Shown in pieces: positions 50,852 through 58,100 of a stretch of DNA of 64,000 nt. The notes below the pieces were generated by a model that made no database searches, was not told where the DNA came from, and saw only the letters and a list, made by a program, of their open reading frames with translations. Origin of the DNA: Alicyclobacillus sp. (GTDB lineage: Bacteria; Bacillota; Bacilli; Alicyclobacillales; Alicyclobacillaceae); the NCBI GenBank assembly GCA_023511295.1, contig JAIMBT010000007.1, positions 62,001 through 126,000 of the forward strand, read 5' to 3'. The position numbers and the translations under genes are program-made. How positions within the stretch are numbered: position 1 is the stretch's first letter; each line of letters starts with the position of its first letter.

Positions 50852-51277
50852 ATGCAAAACCACAACATCCGCACCTCCGACCGGTACGTGCGACTGGCTG
50901 GCGGGCTGTTTCTCATGGCGAGTGCACTCACACAGCGAAAGCAGACGTTGGCATCGCGCTTGCTGTTGGGTTTCGGCGCCATGAAGGTCGCGGAAGGCAT
51001 CATGGGCTGGTGCCCGCTCATGCATGCGCTCGGCGTGACGGATGCCGACACCGATGAACCGCGGAAGGAGACGTCAACCCGCCCGAACACGGACGCCAGC
51101 CCTAGGGCCGAAACCGATGACAGGAAGACCGCCCACGCTGGCGACAGCGATGTCCGCCAGAAGGCGTCCGCCGCATCGGCAAGCGCGCTGCCACAACAGT
51201 CAGAGGTCGTTCCGGAAGACAGCTGGCGTACGCTCGATAGAGAGGCGGAGGACGCCATCGGCAGCACGTATCACTGA
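50852..51277 (+). CDS. DUF2892-like small membrane protein with acidic tail
   Basis: 141 aa. Residues 1-65 start MQNHNIRTSDRYVRLAGGLF and form two short membrane helices separated by RKQTLASRL, ending CPLMHALGV. This resembles the DUF2892 (YgaP C-terminal type) inner membrane domain. Residues 66-141 are polar, rich in Asp, Glu, Thr and Ala, likely disordered. ATG at 50852 has GGGAGG. It is divergent from clpP. The role is unknown. Confidence 0.75.
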   Translation: MQNHNIRTSDRYVRLAGGLFLMASALTQRKQTLASRLLLGFGAMKVAEGIMGWCPLMHALGVTDADTDEPRKETSTRPNTDASPRAETDDRKTAHAGDSDVRQKASAASASALPQQSEVVPEDSWRTLDREAEDAIGSTYH

Positions 51278-51336
51278 GCTCCGACCCCGTTTTGGGCGTT
51301 CGAGCTTGCGTCAGCGCCCCTGCATTCATAGGAAAA

Positions 51337-51362
51337 CCGTCCAGCGACCGGCCGCTGGACGG
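51337..51362 (+). terminator. Hairpin after the DUF2892-like gene
   Basis: CCGTCCAGCG (51337-51346) pairs with CGCTGGACGG (51353-51362) around ACCGGC. It lies between convergent genes ending at 51277 and 51410. No T-run. Confidence 0.55.
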
Positions 51363-51409
51363 GTGAAGGTGCAACCCATGCAGATGTTCCTCGCCGCCAG
51401 AAGCTGGGC

Positions 51410-51610
51410 CTACCCGTGGACCTGCCGAACGGCGGATTCCGGCGCCTGGCGGAACCGGACGCCGTATTTCCCACGGCGGGTTTGATACACCTGAACCTCC
51501 ATGGGCAGGGCGCAACCGCGGATACGCTCATCGGCCTCAATCCACATCACAGCGCAGTACGCTTCGAATTTTGAACCATACAGCCCAGCGAAGTACACCC
51601 AGTTCTGCAT
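51410..51610 (-). CDS. Small hypothetical protein
   Basis: 66 aa from ATG at 51610, preceded by GGGGGTGTGG. It reads MQNWVYFAGLYGSKFEAYCA, then VMWIEADERIRGCALPMEVQ, and ends VRFRQAPESAVRQVHG. Aromatic-rich and mixed, it looks like a small folded beta protein rather than a chance frame. No family is recognised. It lies 57 bp downstream of the cysteine-hydrolase-like gene on the same strand. Confidence 0.5.
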   Translation of the reverse strand: MQNWVYFAGLYGSKFEAYCAVMWIEADERIRGCALPMEVQVYQTRRGKYGVRFRQAPESAVRQVHG

Positions 51611-51667
51611 CGCCACACCCCCGTGCACGTAGTATGTGCGCTCGGGGGTCGCGCACGCGGGCAATGA

Positions 51668-52144
51668 TTACACGTACACGCGGTCGCCGCCAATGTTCAC
51701 AACGTTTTCCGGACCGAGGATGTGCCGCGCAATCATCATCGACTCCCAGTTTCGCCCGTGGTACGAGGTCACCAACCGTTCCAGTATCTGCACCTTGTAG
51801 CCCGCGTCGACACAGGCGAACATGGTGGCCAACACCGCTCCTTCGGAATCCACGCCGGCGATGTGGACTTCGTCGATGCCGTGCTGGTCAAACAACGCTT
51901 TGGTTTCCGCGGTGAACCCGGAATATCCGCGTTTTTCCACCACGACGGCGCGGGGATGGGTGACGAGCAATTGGCTCTTGCCCTCAGCTTCTGGGTACAC
52001 CCAGTGCGTTGTGACGATGAGCTCGTATTCGTCCCCACTCCGACGTACGTACCGCTGGCACAGCGGTGCGATGTAATCGAGGGTGTTACCCAAGAACTCG
52101 CTTTGCACGTCTAAAATGACGAGCGCCTTCTTCACAGAATTCAC
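51668..52144 (-). CDS. Isochorismatase-fold cysteine hydrolase lacking the catalytic Cys
   Basis: 158 aa. The fold is recognisable: ALVILDVQSEFLG (catalytic Asp near 12), VVVEKRGYSGFTAE (catalytic Lys near 71), and VHIAGVDSEGAVLATMFACVDAGYKV. In active members the last motif reads G..T..CV.AT; here the position before VLAT is Ala. The nearest Cys is seven residues later. It may be a non-catalytic relative, or use another residue. GTG at 52144 (or 52135) has GAGGGGG. Confidence 0.78.
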   Translation of the reverse strand: MNSVKKALVILDVQSEFLGNTLDYIAPLCQRYVRRSGDEYELIVTTHWVYPEAEGKSQLLVTHPRAVVVEKRGYSGFTAETKALFDQHGIDEVHIAGVDSEGAVLATMFACVDAGYKVQILERLVTSYHGRNWESMMIARHILGPENVVNIGGDRVYV

Positions 52145-52247
52145 GCCCCCTCACGTGCGCGCCCGAATGCCCATGTCAATCGGACAATCTCTTACAACGA
52201 TTCAGAACTCATGGTACCATCCGACGACGGAATTGGGAAGTGTCCTC

Positions 52248-52277
52248 ACCTTCAATAAACCTCGCGCCTCTGTTAAA
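52248..52277 (+). promoter_or_regulatory. Possible promoter and small hairpin before the IDEAL-domain gene
   Basis: TTCAAT (52249-52254 area) and TAAAAT (52272-52277), about 17 bp apart, resemble a sigma-A promoter with a weak -35. CGCCTCT (52265-52271) and AGAGGCG (52280-52286) flank the -10, so a dyad covers it and may be an operator. Confidence 0.4.
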
Positions 52278-52397
52278 ATAGAGGCGTATAGACCGTTGGC
52301 CCGCAGCACCTGGCCGGTGCACGCATACCGTACAGTAGCAGGGTGATCTCAATGGCACTGGCTGAGACAACAGGCCGTGCGTGAGGAGGTCAGACGA

Positions 52398-52880
52398 ATG
52401 ATTGCACGAGAAGAACTGATGCTTCTGAAAACGAAAATCCTTCCTCCGGGGGCCGATACGGTGTTGGACTTCCTGGCTCTGCGCCATCAACAAGTGGAAT
52501 TCACCAACATCGTGTTGGAGAACGTCCCCTTGTTGATCATCGGCCGACACGGCATGATTGCGCGTCTTCCGGTCGGAGGTTCTGTACAGAAGGTCAGCAA
52601 GCCGGCCGACATCCTCGAGCAGCTGCGTTCGTTTTTCAATCACCAGGAGACCCTGTACCTGTTCGTCAACCTGCCGGACCTGCCGGTCCCGAATGAAGTG
52701 ACGGAGTTATTAGAGGAGATTGACCGGCGCCACATGCGCAAGCAGCACCTTCGGGACCAAATTGACGAAGCGCTGGAGCGGCGGGACAAGGAAGCCTTTC
52801 TCCGCGCGACGAACGAACTGAAGCGCCTCATGGCCGAAGGGCGAATGGAGATTCCCGAATCCGGGAGGTCCCGCTTCTGA
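52398..52880 (+). CDS. IDEAL-domain protein, YpiB-like
   Basis: 160 aa. The C-terminus HLRDQIDEALERRDKEAFLRATNELKRLM is the IDEAL motif (IDxALxxxDxxxFxxL). The N-terminal 100 residues (REELMLLKTKILPPGADTVL, FFNHQETLYLFVNLPDLPV) only loosely recall YpiB/UPF0302. YpiB of Bacillus is linked to wall and lipid A-type regulation in recent work; equivalence here is uncertain. ATG at 52398 has GAGGAGGT; a GTG seven codons earlier is unlikely. Confidence 0.68.
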   Translation: MIAREELMLLKTKILPPGADTVLDFLALRHQQVEFTNIVLENVPLLIIGRHGMIARLPVGGSVQKVSKPADILEQLRSFFNHQETLYLFVNLPDLPVPNEVTELLEEIDRRHMRKQHLRDQIDEALERRDKEAFLRATNELKRLMAEGRMEIPESGRSRF

Positions 52881-53017
52881 CCACGCTCAGCGGTGGGCTT
52901 CCCTCGTCGATTTGGAACCTTCGAATGCCGGTCGTTCGGCGTGAATCGGAACCTGTGAGGACAGCGGATGAACGCGGCCGACGCCTGGCCGGCGCTGCTG
53001 ACAAGGAGCGGATACCC

Positions 53018-53287
53018 GTGAACGATTTCATTCTGTACGACGATACGGAACAAACCAGTACGCGATTTGTCGGTTACGCCGGCGAGCACAGCCGTTTCGA
53101 CGTCGCCATTACGACCACCGACCACTTCTATGGAAAGAAGTTGGTGACGGTCATTCAAACGGGGCGCACAGCCATCCTCGGGGACGACGAAGCAGAAGAT
53201 GTCGCGTACATCGCCCACGCCTTTCACGTCTCCGATGAGGCAGAGGCGCGCGAGTTGTCCCGATTTCTCTGTGAGAACCTGTTCTAA
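53018..53287 (+). CDS. DUF3055 family protein
   Basis: 89 aa, starting NDFILYDDTEQTSTRFVGYA and continuing with GEHSRFDVAITTTDHFYGKK and QTGRTAILGDDEAEDVAYIAHAF. This matches the Bacillota DUF3055 family along its whole length. The function is unknown. GTG at 53018 follows AAGGAGCGG. It lies 137 bp after the IDEAL-domain gene, and a terminator follows. Confidence 0.85.
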   Translation: MNDFILYDDTEQTSTRFVGYAGEHSRFDVAITTTDHFYGKKLVTVIQTGRTAILGDDEAEDVAYIAHAFHVSDEAEARELSRFLCENLF

Positions 53288-53312
53288 GCGGACCCTCGTT
53301 CCGCTCCTATTT
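53286..53312 (+). terminator. Intrinsic terminator after the DUF3055 gene
   Basis: AGCGGA (53286-53291) pairs with TCCGCT (53299-53304) and CCTATTTT follows. A short stem with a modest T-run. Confidence 0.55.
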
Positions 53313-53347
53313 TCATCCGGGTGAGGCAGATCCTTCACGAGACGGGG

Positions 53348-53785
53348 TCACGCGTATTGCTCCAGGAAATACGCCGCTACACGGGCGTATTCTTCTCCCT
53401 CGAGCGGGATGAGGTCCGATTCTGGCGAACGGCCCCTGATGCGAAACAGGACGACATCGGGTGACTCGCCACTCCGGTCGTAATAGGCGCCGTAGGCCGC
53501 ACCCTGCAGCGTAAAATAGCATCCGAGGATATACGAGCGCGGCGCCGCACCGTGGGTCTCCTCGACCTCAATGAAGAAGATACGCTCCACGGTGTCGAGT
53601 ACGCGGTTGGTGAAGGTTTCCCCTGGATAATCGAGCAACCATTCCTCAGGGCCCTGCTCCCGAACCAAAAAGAGAAACCTCGCGTCGTCGCGTGTCCACG
53701 TCAACAACACCAACTGGGCGTGTTCAAAATAGAATGTATACGGTGTGGCACCAGCAAACCGAACGGGCGGAGTTGGAAATTCCAT
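53348..53785 (-). CDS. Conserved hypothetical protein, possibly DUF1292-related
   Basis: 145 aa from ATG at 53785 (GGAGGGG at 8 nt). Beta-rich, with FEHAQLVLLTWTRDDARFLF, then VERIFFIEVEETHGAAPRSY. The last 45 residues, with DVVLFRIRGRSPESDLIPLE and EEYARVAAYFLEQY, resemble the C-terminal half of DUF1292 proteins (compare the protein at 55064). The longer frame upstream lacks support. The function is unknown. Confidence 0.65.
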   Translation of the reverse strand: MEFPTPPVRFAGATPYTFYFEHAQLVLLTWTRDDARFLFLVREQGPEEWLLDYPGETFTNRVLDTVERIFFIEVEETHGAAPRSYILGCYFTLQGAAYGAYYDRSGESPDVVLFRIRGRSPESDLIPLEGEEYARVAAYFLEQYA

Positions 53786-53885
53786 CGGGTGCCCCTCCCC
53801 TCCTGGTCGCTGAACAGGCCGCTGCGGCGGACGGCCGCTGGCCGCCCGCCGTCTGCCCAACCCGTGATTCGCCTGCCAGACGGCG

Positions 53886-54023
53886 TCACACCTCTTCGAC
53901 GTCTCCGCTCTCGTTGGCCAACGCCCGGTCGAAGTTTTGCTTGGTCTCCGATGCGCAGGTCACGAGCATCCAGATTAAGCCCAACGCAGCCACTGCCATT
54001 CCTATCAGTCCATTGCTGAACAC
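53886..54023 (-). CDS. 45-residue small membrane protein
   Basis: Starts GTG at 54023 with GGGGGGAGGG upstream, a very strong site. The peptide starts MFSNGLIGMAVAALGLIWML, goes on VTCASETKQNFDRALANESG and ends DVEEV. It has one N-terminal membrane helix and an acidic, helical cytoplasmic tail. It lies 100 bp upstream of, and on the same strand as, the DUF1292-related gene at 53785, so the two may form an operon. No family is recognised. Confidence 0.6.
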   Translation of the reverse strand: MFSNGLIGMAVAALGLIWMLVTCASETKQNFDRALANESGDVEEV

Positions 54024-54219
54024 GGGCGTTCCCTCCCCCCGATGGATGGATGTACGCGCCCGCCGGCAGAGTCCGGCGGCGGTTCCACTCGGATACAGCG
54101 CGAGCCGACCATGACACTGTCCGCAGAACGACTCAACTTAAGAGTAAGAATGTTTTACCAGGGGGTCAAGGGTCAATGCGAATTTTTCTACGACGGGTCC
54201 TCAGCTCCGCGGATTCAGG

Positions 54220-54225
54220 TATAAT
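54220..54225 (+). promoter_or_regulatory. Consensus -10 box
   Basis: TATAAT at 54220-54225 lies 58 bp before the GTG start at 54283. No good -35 is seen 17 bp upstream. Confidence 0.45.
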
Positions 54226-54282
54226 GAAGGGGCGCCGCGACACGGCTGTGACGGATACCGAATGCGAAAAGGGGTTTTGACC

Positions 54283-54510
54283 GTGAACCATAAAACGCGC
54301 TACATCTGGTTTGGCTTGCTGTTTGCGCTGGTGGCCGCAGGTCTCGCCGCACACTCGTACGTGCTCCTAGCTGTATTCGCCATCGCGGGCATTCTCGCCG
54401 CGGTCGTCGGCGACCGACTGGAGAACCGGCTGAGCCAGCCGTACAAGCAATACAATCGCATGCATCACCGCGGGCATGCCGGGTCCCACCCGACGGACGA
54501 AGCGCATTGA
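54283..54510 (+). CDS. Small membrane protein, unknown
   Basis: 75 aa from GTG at 54283 (AAGGGG 9 nt upstream; ATG at 54262 would add 7 residues). A start MNHKTRY is followed by two membrane helices, IWFGLLFALVAAGLAAHSYV and LLAVFAIAGILAAVVG. A basic and His-rich tail follows (NRMHHRGHAGSHP). It is the first gene of a likely ylbF-containing transcript. Family not recognised. Confidence 0.7.
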   Translation: MNHKTRYIWFGLLFALVAAGLAAHSYVLLAVFAIAGILAAVVGDRLENRLSQPYKQYNRMHHRGHAGSHPTDEAH

Positions 54511-54532
54511 CGAAAGGGGTTTCGTTGGTGCG

Positions 54533-54973
54533 ATGCAGACAGAAGACTGGATGCGCGAGAGCGAGGATGTGACCTTGGACCGGAATGAGTTGTGGGCAGA
54601 GACCGAAGAACTGGCGGACCTCATCATGCAGGCCCCCGAGATCCAGGCGTTTCACGATGCGGAAGCCAGACTGAAAGCGAATCCACAAGCGTTGTCGATG
54701 ATGAACCGCCTGCGCGAGCTGCAGGAGCAGATTGGCGAGTTTCGAGCGCGGAACGTGCCACCGATGCACTTCGTGCACCTCATGCAGGAATCCGAATCGC
54801 TGCTGGAAAAGCTGGAGACCCTACCGGAAGTGGCGGCGTTTCAGCGCGCGCAGACGGATGTCAATGACCTGTTGCAGTCGGTCACATCCCGGCTTGCCCA
54901 GGCCGTCTTGCAACGGGTGGACGGGAACGACGTCTCGGCGGCCCATGCGGGCGAGGACACGGACGCCAGTTAG
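54533..54973 (+). CDS. ylbF: YlbF/YmcA family protein
   Basis: YlbF-type proteins act with YmcA and YaaT in the Y-complex that promotes RNase Y maturation and, in Bacillus, sporulation and competence. 146 aa, all helical: ETEELADLIMQAPEIQAFHD, ARLKANPQALSMMNRLRELQ, and LPEVAAFQRAQTDVNDLLQSV carry the DUF964 pattern. Start ATG at 54533 has only a distant AAAGGGG. Which paralogue it is (YlbF or YmcA) cannot be decided from sequence by eye. Confidence 0.75.
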   Translation: MQTEDWMRESEDVTLDRNELWAETEELADLIMQAPEIQAFHDAEARLKANPQALSMMNRLRELQEQIGEFRARNVPPMHFVHLMQESESLLEKLETLPEVAAFQRAQTDVNDLLQSVTSRLAQAVLQRVDGNDVSAAHAGEDTDAS

Positions 54974-54995
54974 GTGTCTTAGCGTGGACGGAAGA

Positions 54996-55024
54996 TTGAC
55001 ACGCGTTCCGCCCCGTGGTAAAGT
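54996..55024 (+). promoter_or_regulatory. Sigma-A promoter of the DUF1292 gene
   Basis: TTGACA (54996-55001) and TAAAGT (55019-55024) with 17 bp between them, 40 bp before the start at 55064. A consensus -35 and good spacing. Confidence 0.75.
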
Positions 55025-55063
55025 GGCCCAGTTCATGATTTTGACGAGAAAGAAGGGTTGACC

Positions 55064-55381
55064 ATGGCGGAGCACGACCACAACCATGACCACGACCATA
55101 ATCACGACGTGGAAGACGAAGTGATTGTGTTGGAGGATGAGGACGGAGCCGAGCATCGCTTTATCCTCGGGGATGTCATCACGGTCGAAGAGCAGGACTA
55201 CGCCATCCTCCTGCCCATCGACGACGACTTGGAGGAAGGCGTCATCTTCCGGATTGACGGCGAAGAGGACGAGCAAATGGTCCTTGCAGACATTGAGTCT
55301 GACGAAGAGTGGCAGAAGGTCGTAGACGCGTACAACGCGTACATGGACGAATTGGAAGGCGAAGACGACGACGAGGAGTAA
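55064..55381 (+). CDS. DUF1292 family protein with His/Asp-rich start
   Basis: 105 aa, very acidic. The first 20 residues contain an HDHNHDHDHNHD run that could bind metal. The DUF1292 core follows: DEVIVLEDEDGAEHRFILGD, EEQDYAILLPIDDDLEEGVI, then ADIESDEEWQKVVDAYNAYM. B. subtilis YrzB is a homologue of unknown role. ATG at 55064 follows GAAGGG. It has its own promoter and a terminator after the stop. Confidence 0.85.
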   Translation: MAEHDHNHDHDHNHDVEDEVIVLEDEDGAEHRFILGDVITVEEQDYAILLPIDDDLEEGVIFRIDGEEDEQMVLADIESDEEWQKVVDAYNAYMDELEGEDDDEE

Positions 55382-55410
55382 CTTCCTCTGCGCGGTAAAC
55401 GACAACACCA

Positions 55411-55461
55411 AGGGCTGTGGGATATCGGAACGGCTGGCCGTCCGACAGGTCCCACAGCCCT
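55411..55461. terminator. Bidirectional terminator-like hairpin
   Basis: AGGGCTGTGGGA (55411-55422) pairs exactly with TCCCACAGCCCT (55450-55461). It lies between the convergent DUF1292 gene and dedA-like gene. Confidence 0.7.
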
Positions 55462-55498
55462 CTGTTTGCGAGGTGCGCCCCCACCCGGCCTCCGTCTC

Positions 55499-56134
55499 TC
55501 ACAGAGCCCGAGTGGTGTCGTCGGACCGGGTTTCCTGCCGCTTCCGCCGATGCACCTGAATCTTTCTCCATACGTACAGCGCCACCAAGACCACCGCGAT
55601 GGCGATGGCGTACCAGAGATCGTGAAGAATCAACGCGTGGTACTGGCGCCACAAGGCCCCAATCGTGCTCCCGAGCAGAACGAACGTCAACACCCACAGG
55701 ATGGCGCTCACGCTGTTGACGATGGTGAACCGGATGAACGGCATCGCGTTCAGGCCCGCCAGGTACGGAATCAACACGCGAACCCCCGCGATGAACTTGC
55801 CGACGACCAAAATCGCCCACTGGTATTTCTGGAAGAGCACTTCCGCGTGATTCAAGCGTGGCTCCGTGATCCCAACGTAGCGTCCGTAGCGCAAAATCAC
55901 CGTCCGACCCAGGTACTTCCCGATGAAGTATGCAACCGTGGAACCGACGATGTTGCCGAGCGCCGCCATCAGGACAAGGGGTACCAACCGGAACGTACCA
56001 GCCGTCCACGCAATGCCCGTCAGCGTCAACGTGGTCTCTGCCGGAAACGGGATTCCAACGACTTCACACGCGAGGATGAGGAACACGCCCACGTAGCCGT
56101 AGTGCTGTATCAGTGTGCCTACGTCTAGGTGCAC
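55499..56134 (-). CDS. DedA family membrane protein
   Basis: 211 aa with about five membrane segments. DedA signature pieces are EVVGIPFPAETTLTLTG, GNIVGSTVAYFIGKYLGR and FQKYQWAILVVGKFIAGVRVLIPYLAGLN with the conserved Arg/Gly motif. Relatives transport undecaprenyl phosphate or phospholipids across the membrane; the substrate here is unknown. GTG at 56134 follows GGAAGGTGG. The undecaprenyl-phosphate flippase role would suit the wall-rich window, but that is speculation. Confidence 0.88.
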   Translation of the reverse strand: MHLDVGTLIQHYGYVGVFLILACEVVGIPFPAETTLTLTGIAWTAGTFRLVPLVLMAALGNIVGSTVAYFIGKYLGRTVILRYGRYVGITEPRLNHAEVLFQKYQWAILVVGKFIAGVRVLIPYLAGLNAMPFIRFTIVNSVSAILWVLTFVLLGSTIGALWRQYHALILHDLWYAIAIAVVLVALYVWRKIQVHRRKRQETRSDDTTRAL

Positions 56135-56211
56135 ACAACCACCTTCCTTTCCGTCGACCGGGTGACATCTTCAGCTACCGCCCGATGCGCGGGCGTTTGT
56201 CACCGTCCCGT

Positions 56212-56337
56212 TCACCACACTGTCGGCATCGCCCTCACGGTCGAATAGACGGCATCACCGGGAGAAAGTTCACTGGTGGTGATAAACAAAACGTCCATCG
56301 CGCGACGCCGTCCCGGGTGAGCCGCTTCGGGCCGCAT
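56212..56337 (-). CDS. Possible 41-residue ORF downstream of tRNAs
   Basis: ATG at 56337 has GGAGGAG at 9 nt. The product begins MRPEAAHPGRRRAMDVLFIT and ends VYSTVRAMPTVW; a second ATG at 56298 is possible. Nothing recognisable in it. The ribosome site is the only strong support, so it may be a chance frame. It is the only candidate in the 278-bp gap between dedA and tRNA-Met. Confidence 0.3.
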   Translation of the reverse strand: MRPEAAHPGRRRAMDVLFITTSELSPGDAVYSTVRAMPTVW

Positions 56338-56376
56338 GGGCACAGTCTCCTCCACTCCATACGTTCATAAATGAAT

Positions 56377-56400
56377 AGCCAAGGCATCACCGCCTTGGCT
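56377..56400 (-). terminator. Hairpin after the tRNA pair
   Basis: AGCCAAGGC (56377-56385) pairs with GCCTTGGCT (56392-56400). In minus sense ATTCATTTATG follows, a weak T-rich tail. It lies 13 bp after tRNA-Met. Confidence 0.65.
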
Positions 56401-56412
56401 ACTGGCTTCGGA

Positions 56413-56489
56413 TGGTGGCGGCGAGTGGATTCGAACCACTGACGCCACGGGTATGAACCGTGTGCTCTGACCAACTGAGCTACGCCGCC
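56413..56489 (-). tRNA. tRNA-Met (anticodon CAT)
   Basis: Minus-strand cloverleaf: acceptor arms GGCGGCG and CGCCGCC, D arm TAGCTCAGTTGG, anticodon loop TTCATAC with stem ACGGG-type pairs, T arm GGTTCGAATCC. The CCA end is encoded. Sequence is close to the elongator tRNA-Met of Bacillus; initiator or Ile2 identity is less likely (the first pair is G-C). Confidence 0.95.
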
Positions 56490-56492
56490 ACG

Positions 56493-56586
56493 TGGCGGAG
56501 AGAGAGGGATTCGAACCCTCGAGACGGGTTTAAACCGCCTACACGATTTCCAGTCGTGCTCCTTCGACCAACTCGGACATCTCTCC
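56493..56586 (-). tRNA. tRNA-Ser (anticodon GGA)
   Basis: Minus-strand class II tRNA with a long variable arm. Acceptor arms GGAGAGA and TCTCTCC, D arm GTCCGAGTTGGTCGAAGG, anticodon loop CTGGAAA, variable arm with GGCGGTTTAAACCGTC, and T loop GGTTCGAATCC. CCA is encoded. It is 3 nt upstream of tRNA-Met, so both are cut from one transcript. Confidence 0.95.
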
Positions 56587-56734
56587 ACGCGACTCATCTC
56601 GACAGCGACAAGCCTTATGTTACCACGACTCGCAAGGTCCCGCAAGACCCTCTCCGCCCGCCGGAGCCGGAAAGATCCGCCACCCTCTGCCGGCGCCGCC
56701 CTGGTGACGCCGGCAGGCGGTCGAGTGGCCGGCC

Positions 56735-57964
56735 CTACGAGTTGGCGGCGACTCGCGCTTCGCTCTCCAGGAACTCCGCGTGTAACCGCAGCACAGATGC
56801 TTCCATGTGCGCTGCCGGGATGATACACGACACCTTGATCTCGGAAGTACTCACCATGCGGATGGGGATGTCGAGGTCCGCAAGCGCTTGGAACATCTGC
56901 GCGGCGACGCCTGGATTGCTGATCATACCGGCGCCTACGATGGAGACCTTGGCGAGGCCCGATTCACACACCAGGTCCCGGTACCCGAGTTCGTCCCGAA
57001 GGCCGCGCACAATGCCAAGGGTGAGATCGGCGTCTTCTTCCTTGACCGTGAACGAGACGTCCACTTCGGCGGACTGCACGACGCTCTGCACAATCACGTC
57101 CACGTTCACCCCTGCCCGCGCGAGCGCCGTAAACACCGCCGCCAAGCCGTGTCGCTGCACCGCAACACCAATCAGAGCCACGCGCGCCACCTCCGGTTCG
57201 AAGGCGATCCCGGTAACCACGTGCCGCTGCTCCAAGTTGTTTCCGTCCACGATGACCGTCCCCTCCTCGTCCGTGAAACTCGACCGCACCACCAACGGCA
57301 CCCCGAACTGCTTTGCATTTTCCACTGCGCGCGGGTGCAAGACCTGGGCCCCGAGGTTCGCCAACTCCAACATCTCGTCGTACGAAACCTGAGGCAGCTT
57401 GCGCGCGGCGGCAACCAGTCGCGGGTCGGTTGTAAAGACGCCTGTGACATCCGTGTAGATCTCACACAGATCCGCCTTCAGCACCGCCGCCAGGGCGACA
57501 GCCGACGTATCGGAACCACCTCTGCCCAAGGTCGTAATCTCGCCGCCGGCAATTCCTTGGAACCCGGTGACGACCGGAACTTCCCCGTCCGCCAACACCT
57601 GCTCCAGCTTCTCGGCCGCAATCGACGACACCCGGGCGGCGCCATGAACCGGCTCCGTCGCCACGCCCGCCTGCCAACCGGTCAGCGAGCGTGCCTTTAT
57701 CGCCCGCTTCTGCAGCGCAATCGCCACCAGGGCGGCCGACACCTGTTCACCTGTCGCCATCAGTGCGTCCAGCTCCCGCGCACTTGGGCGGGGGTCAATC
57801 TGGTGCGCCAATGCAATCAACTCGTCCGTGGTATCCCCCATCGCAGACACGACGACGACCACTTCGTGACACAACTCCGTCGCCTTCCGGACGATGTCCG
57901 CCACAGCCTCGATACGCTCCGGGGACCCGACGGACGTTCCGCCGAACTTCTGTACAATGCGCAT
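56735..57964 (-). CDS. lysC: Aspartate kinase (LysC/aspartokinase II type)
   Basis: First step to lysine, threonine, methionine and diaminopimelate. The N-terminal VQKFGGTSVGSPERIEAV and GGSDTSAVALAA form the kinase site, with TDVTGVFTTDPRLV. Two ACT domains follow (RVALIGVAVQRHGLAAVF and KVSIVGAGMISNPGVAAQMF), which sense end products. 409 aa. In B. subtilis the homologous gene also makes a beta subunit from an internal start. ATG at 57964 with GTGGAGAG. Confidence 0.94.
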   Translation of the reverse strand: MRIVQKFGGTSVGSPERIEAVADIVRKATELCHEVVVVVSAMGDTTDELIALAHQIDPRPSARELDALMATGEQVSAALVAIALQKRAIKARSLTGWQAGVATEPVHGAARVSSIAAEKLEQVLADGEVPVVTGFQGIAGGEITTLGRGGSDTSAVALAAVLKADLCEIYTDVTGVFTTDPRLVAAARKLPQVSYDEMLELANLGAQVLHPRAVENAKQFGVPLVVRSSFTDEEGTVIVDGNNLEQRHVVTGIAFEPEVARVALIGVAVQRHGLAAVFTALARAGVNVDVIVQSVVQSAEVDVSFTVKEEDADLTLGIVRGLRDELGYRDLVCESGLAKVSIVGAGMISNPGVAAQMFQALADLDIPIRMVSTSEIKVSCIIPAAHMEASVLRLHAEFLESEARVAANS

Positions 57965-58100
57965 CTCTCTCCACTCCGTTCACGCACCGCGTCCTCTGAA
58001 CGAGCGCAAAGGCGGAACCGCGCTCCGCCTCGTCACCATTTTCTTATTCAATACCTTTTCATCTCTCCGGACAAGTCCCCGCAGCGTGGAAATTTCGGCC

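Noticed and set aside
56235-56828. Long open minus-strand frame across both tRNAs (197 codons).
   Set aside because: It runs through tRNA-Met and tRNA-Ser and has no protein-like features; shadow of structured RNA genes.
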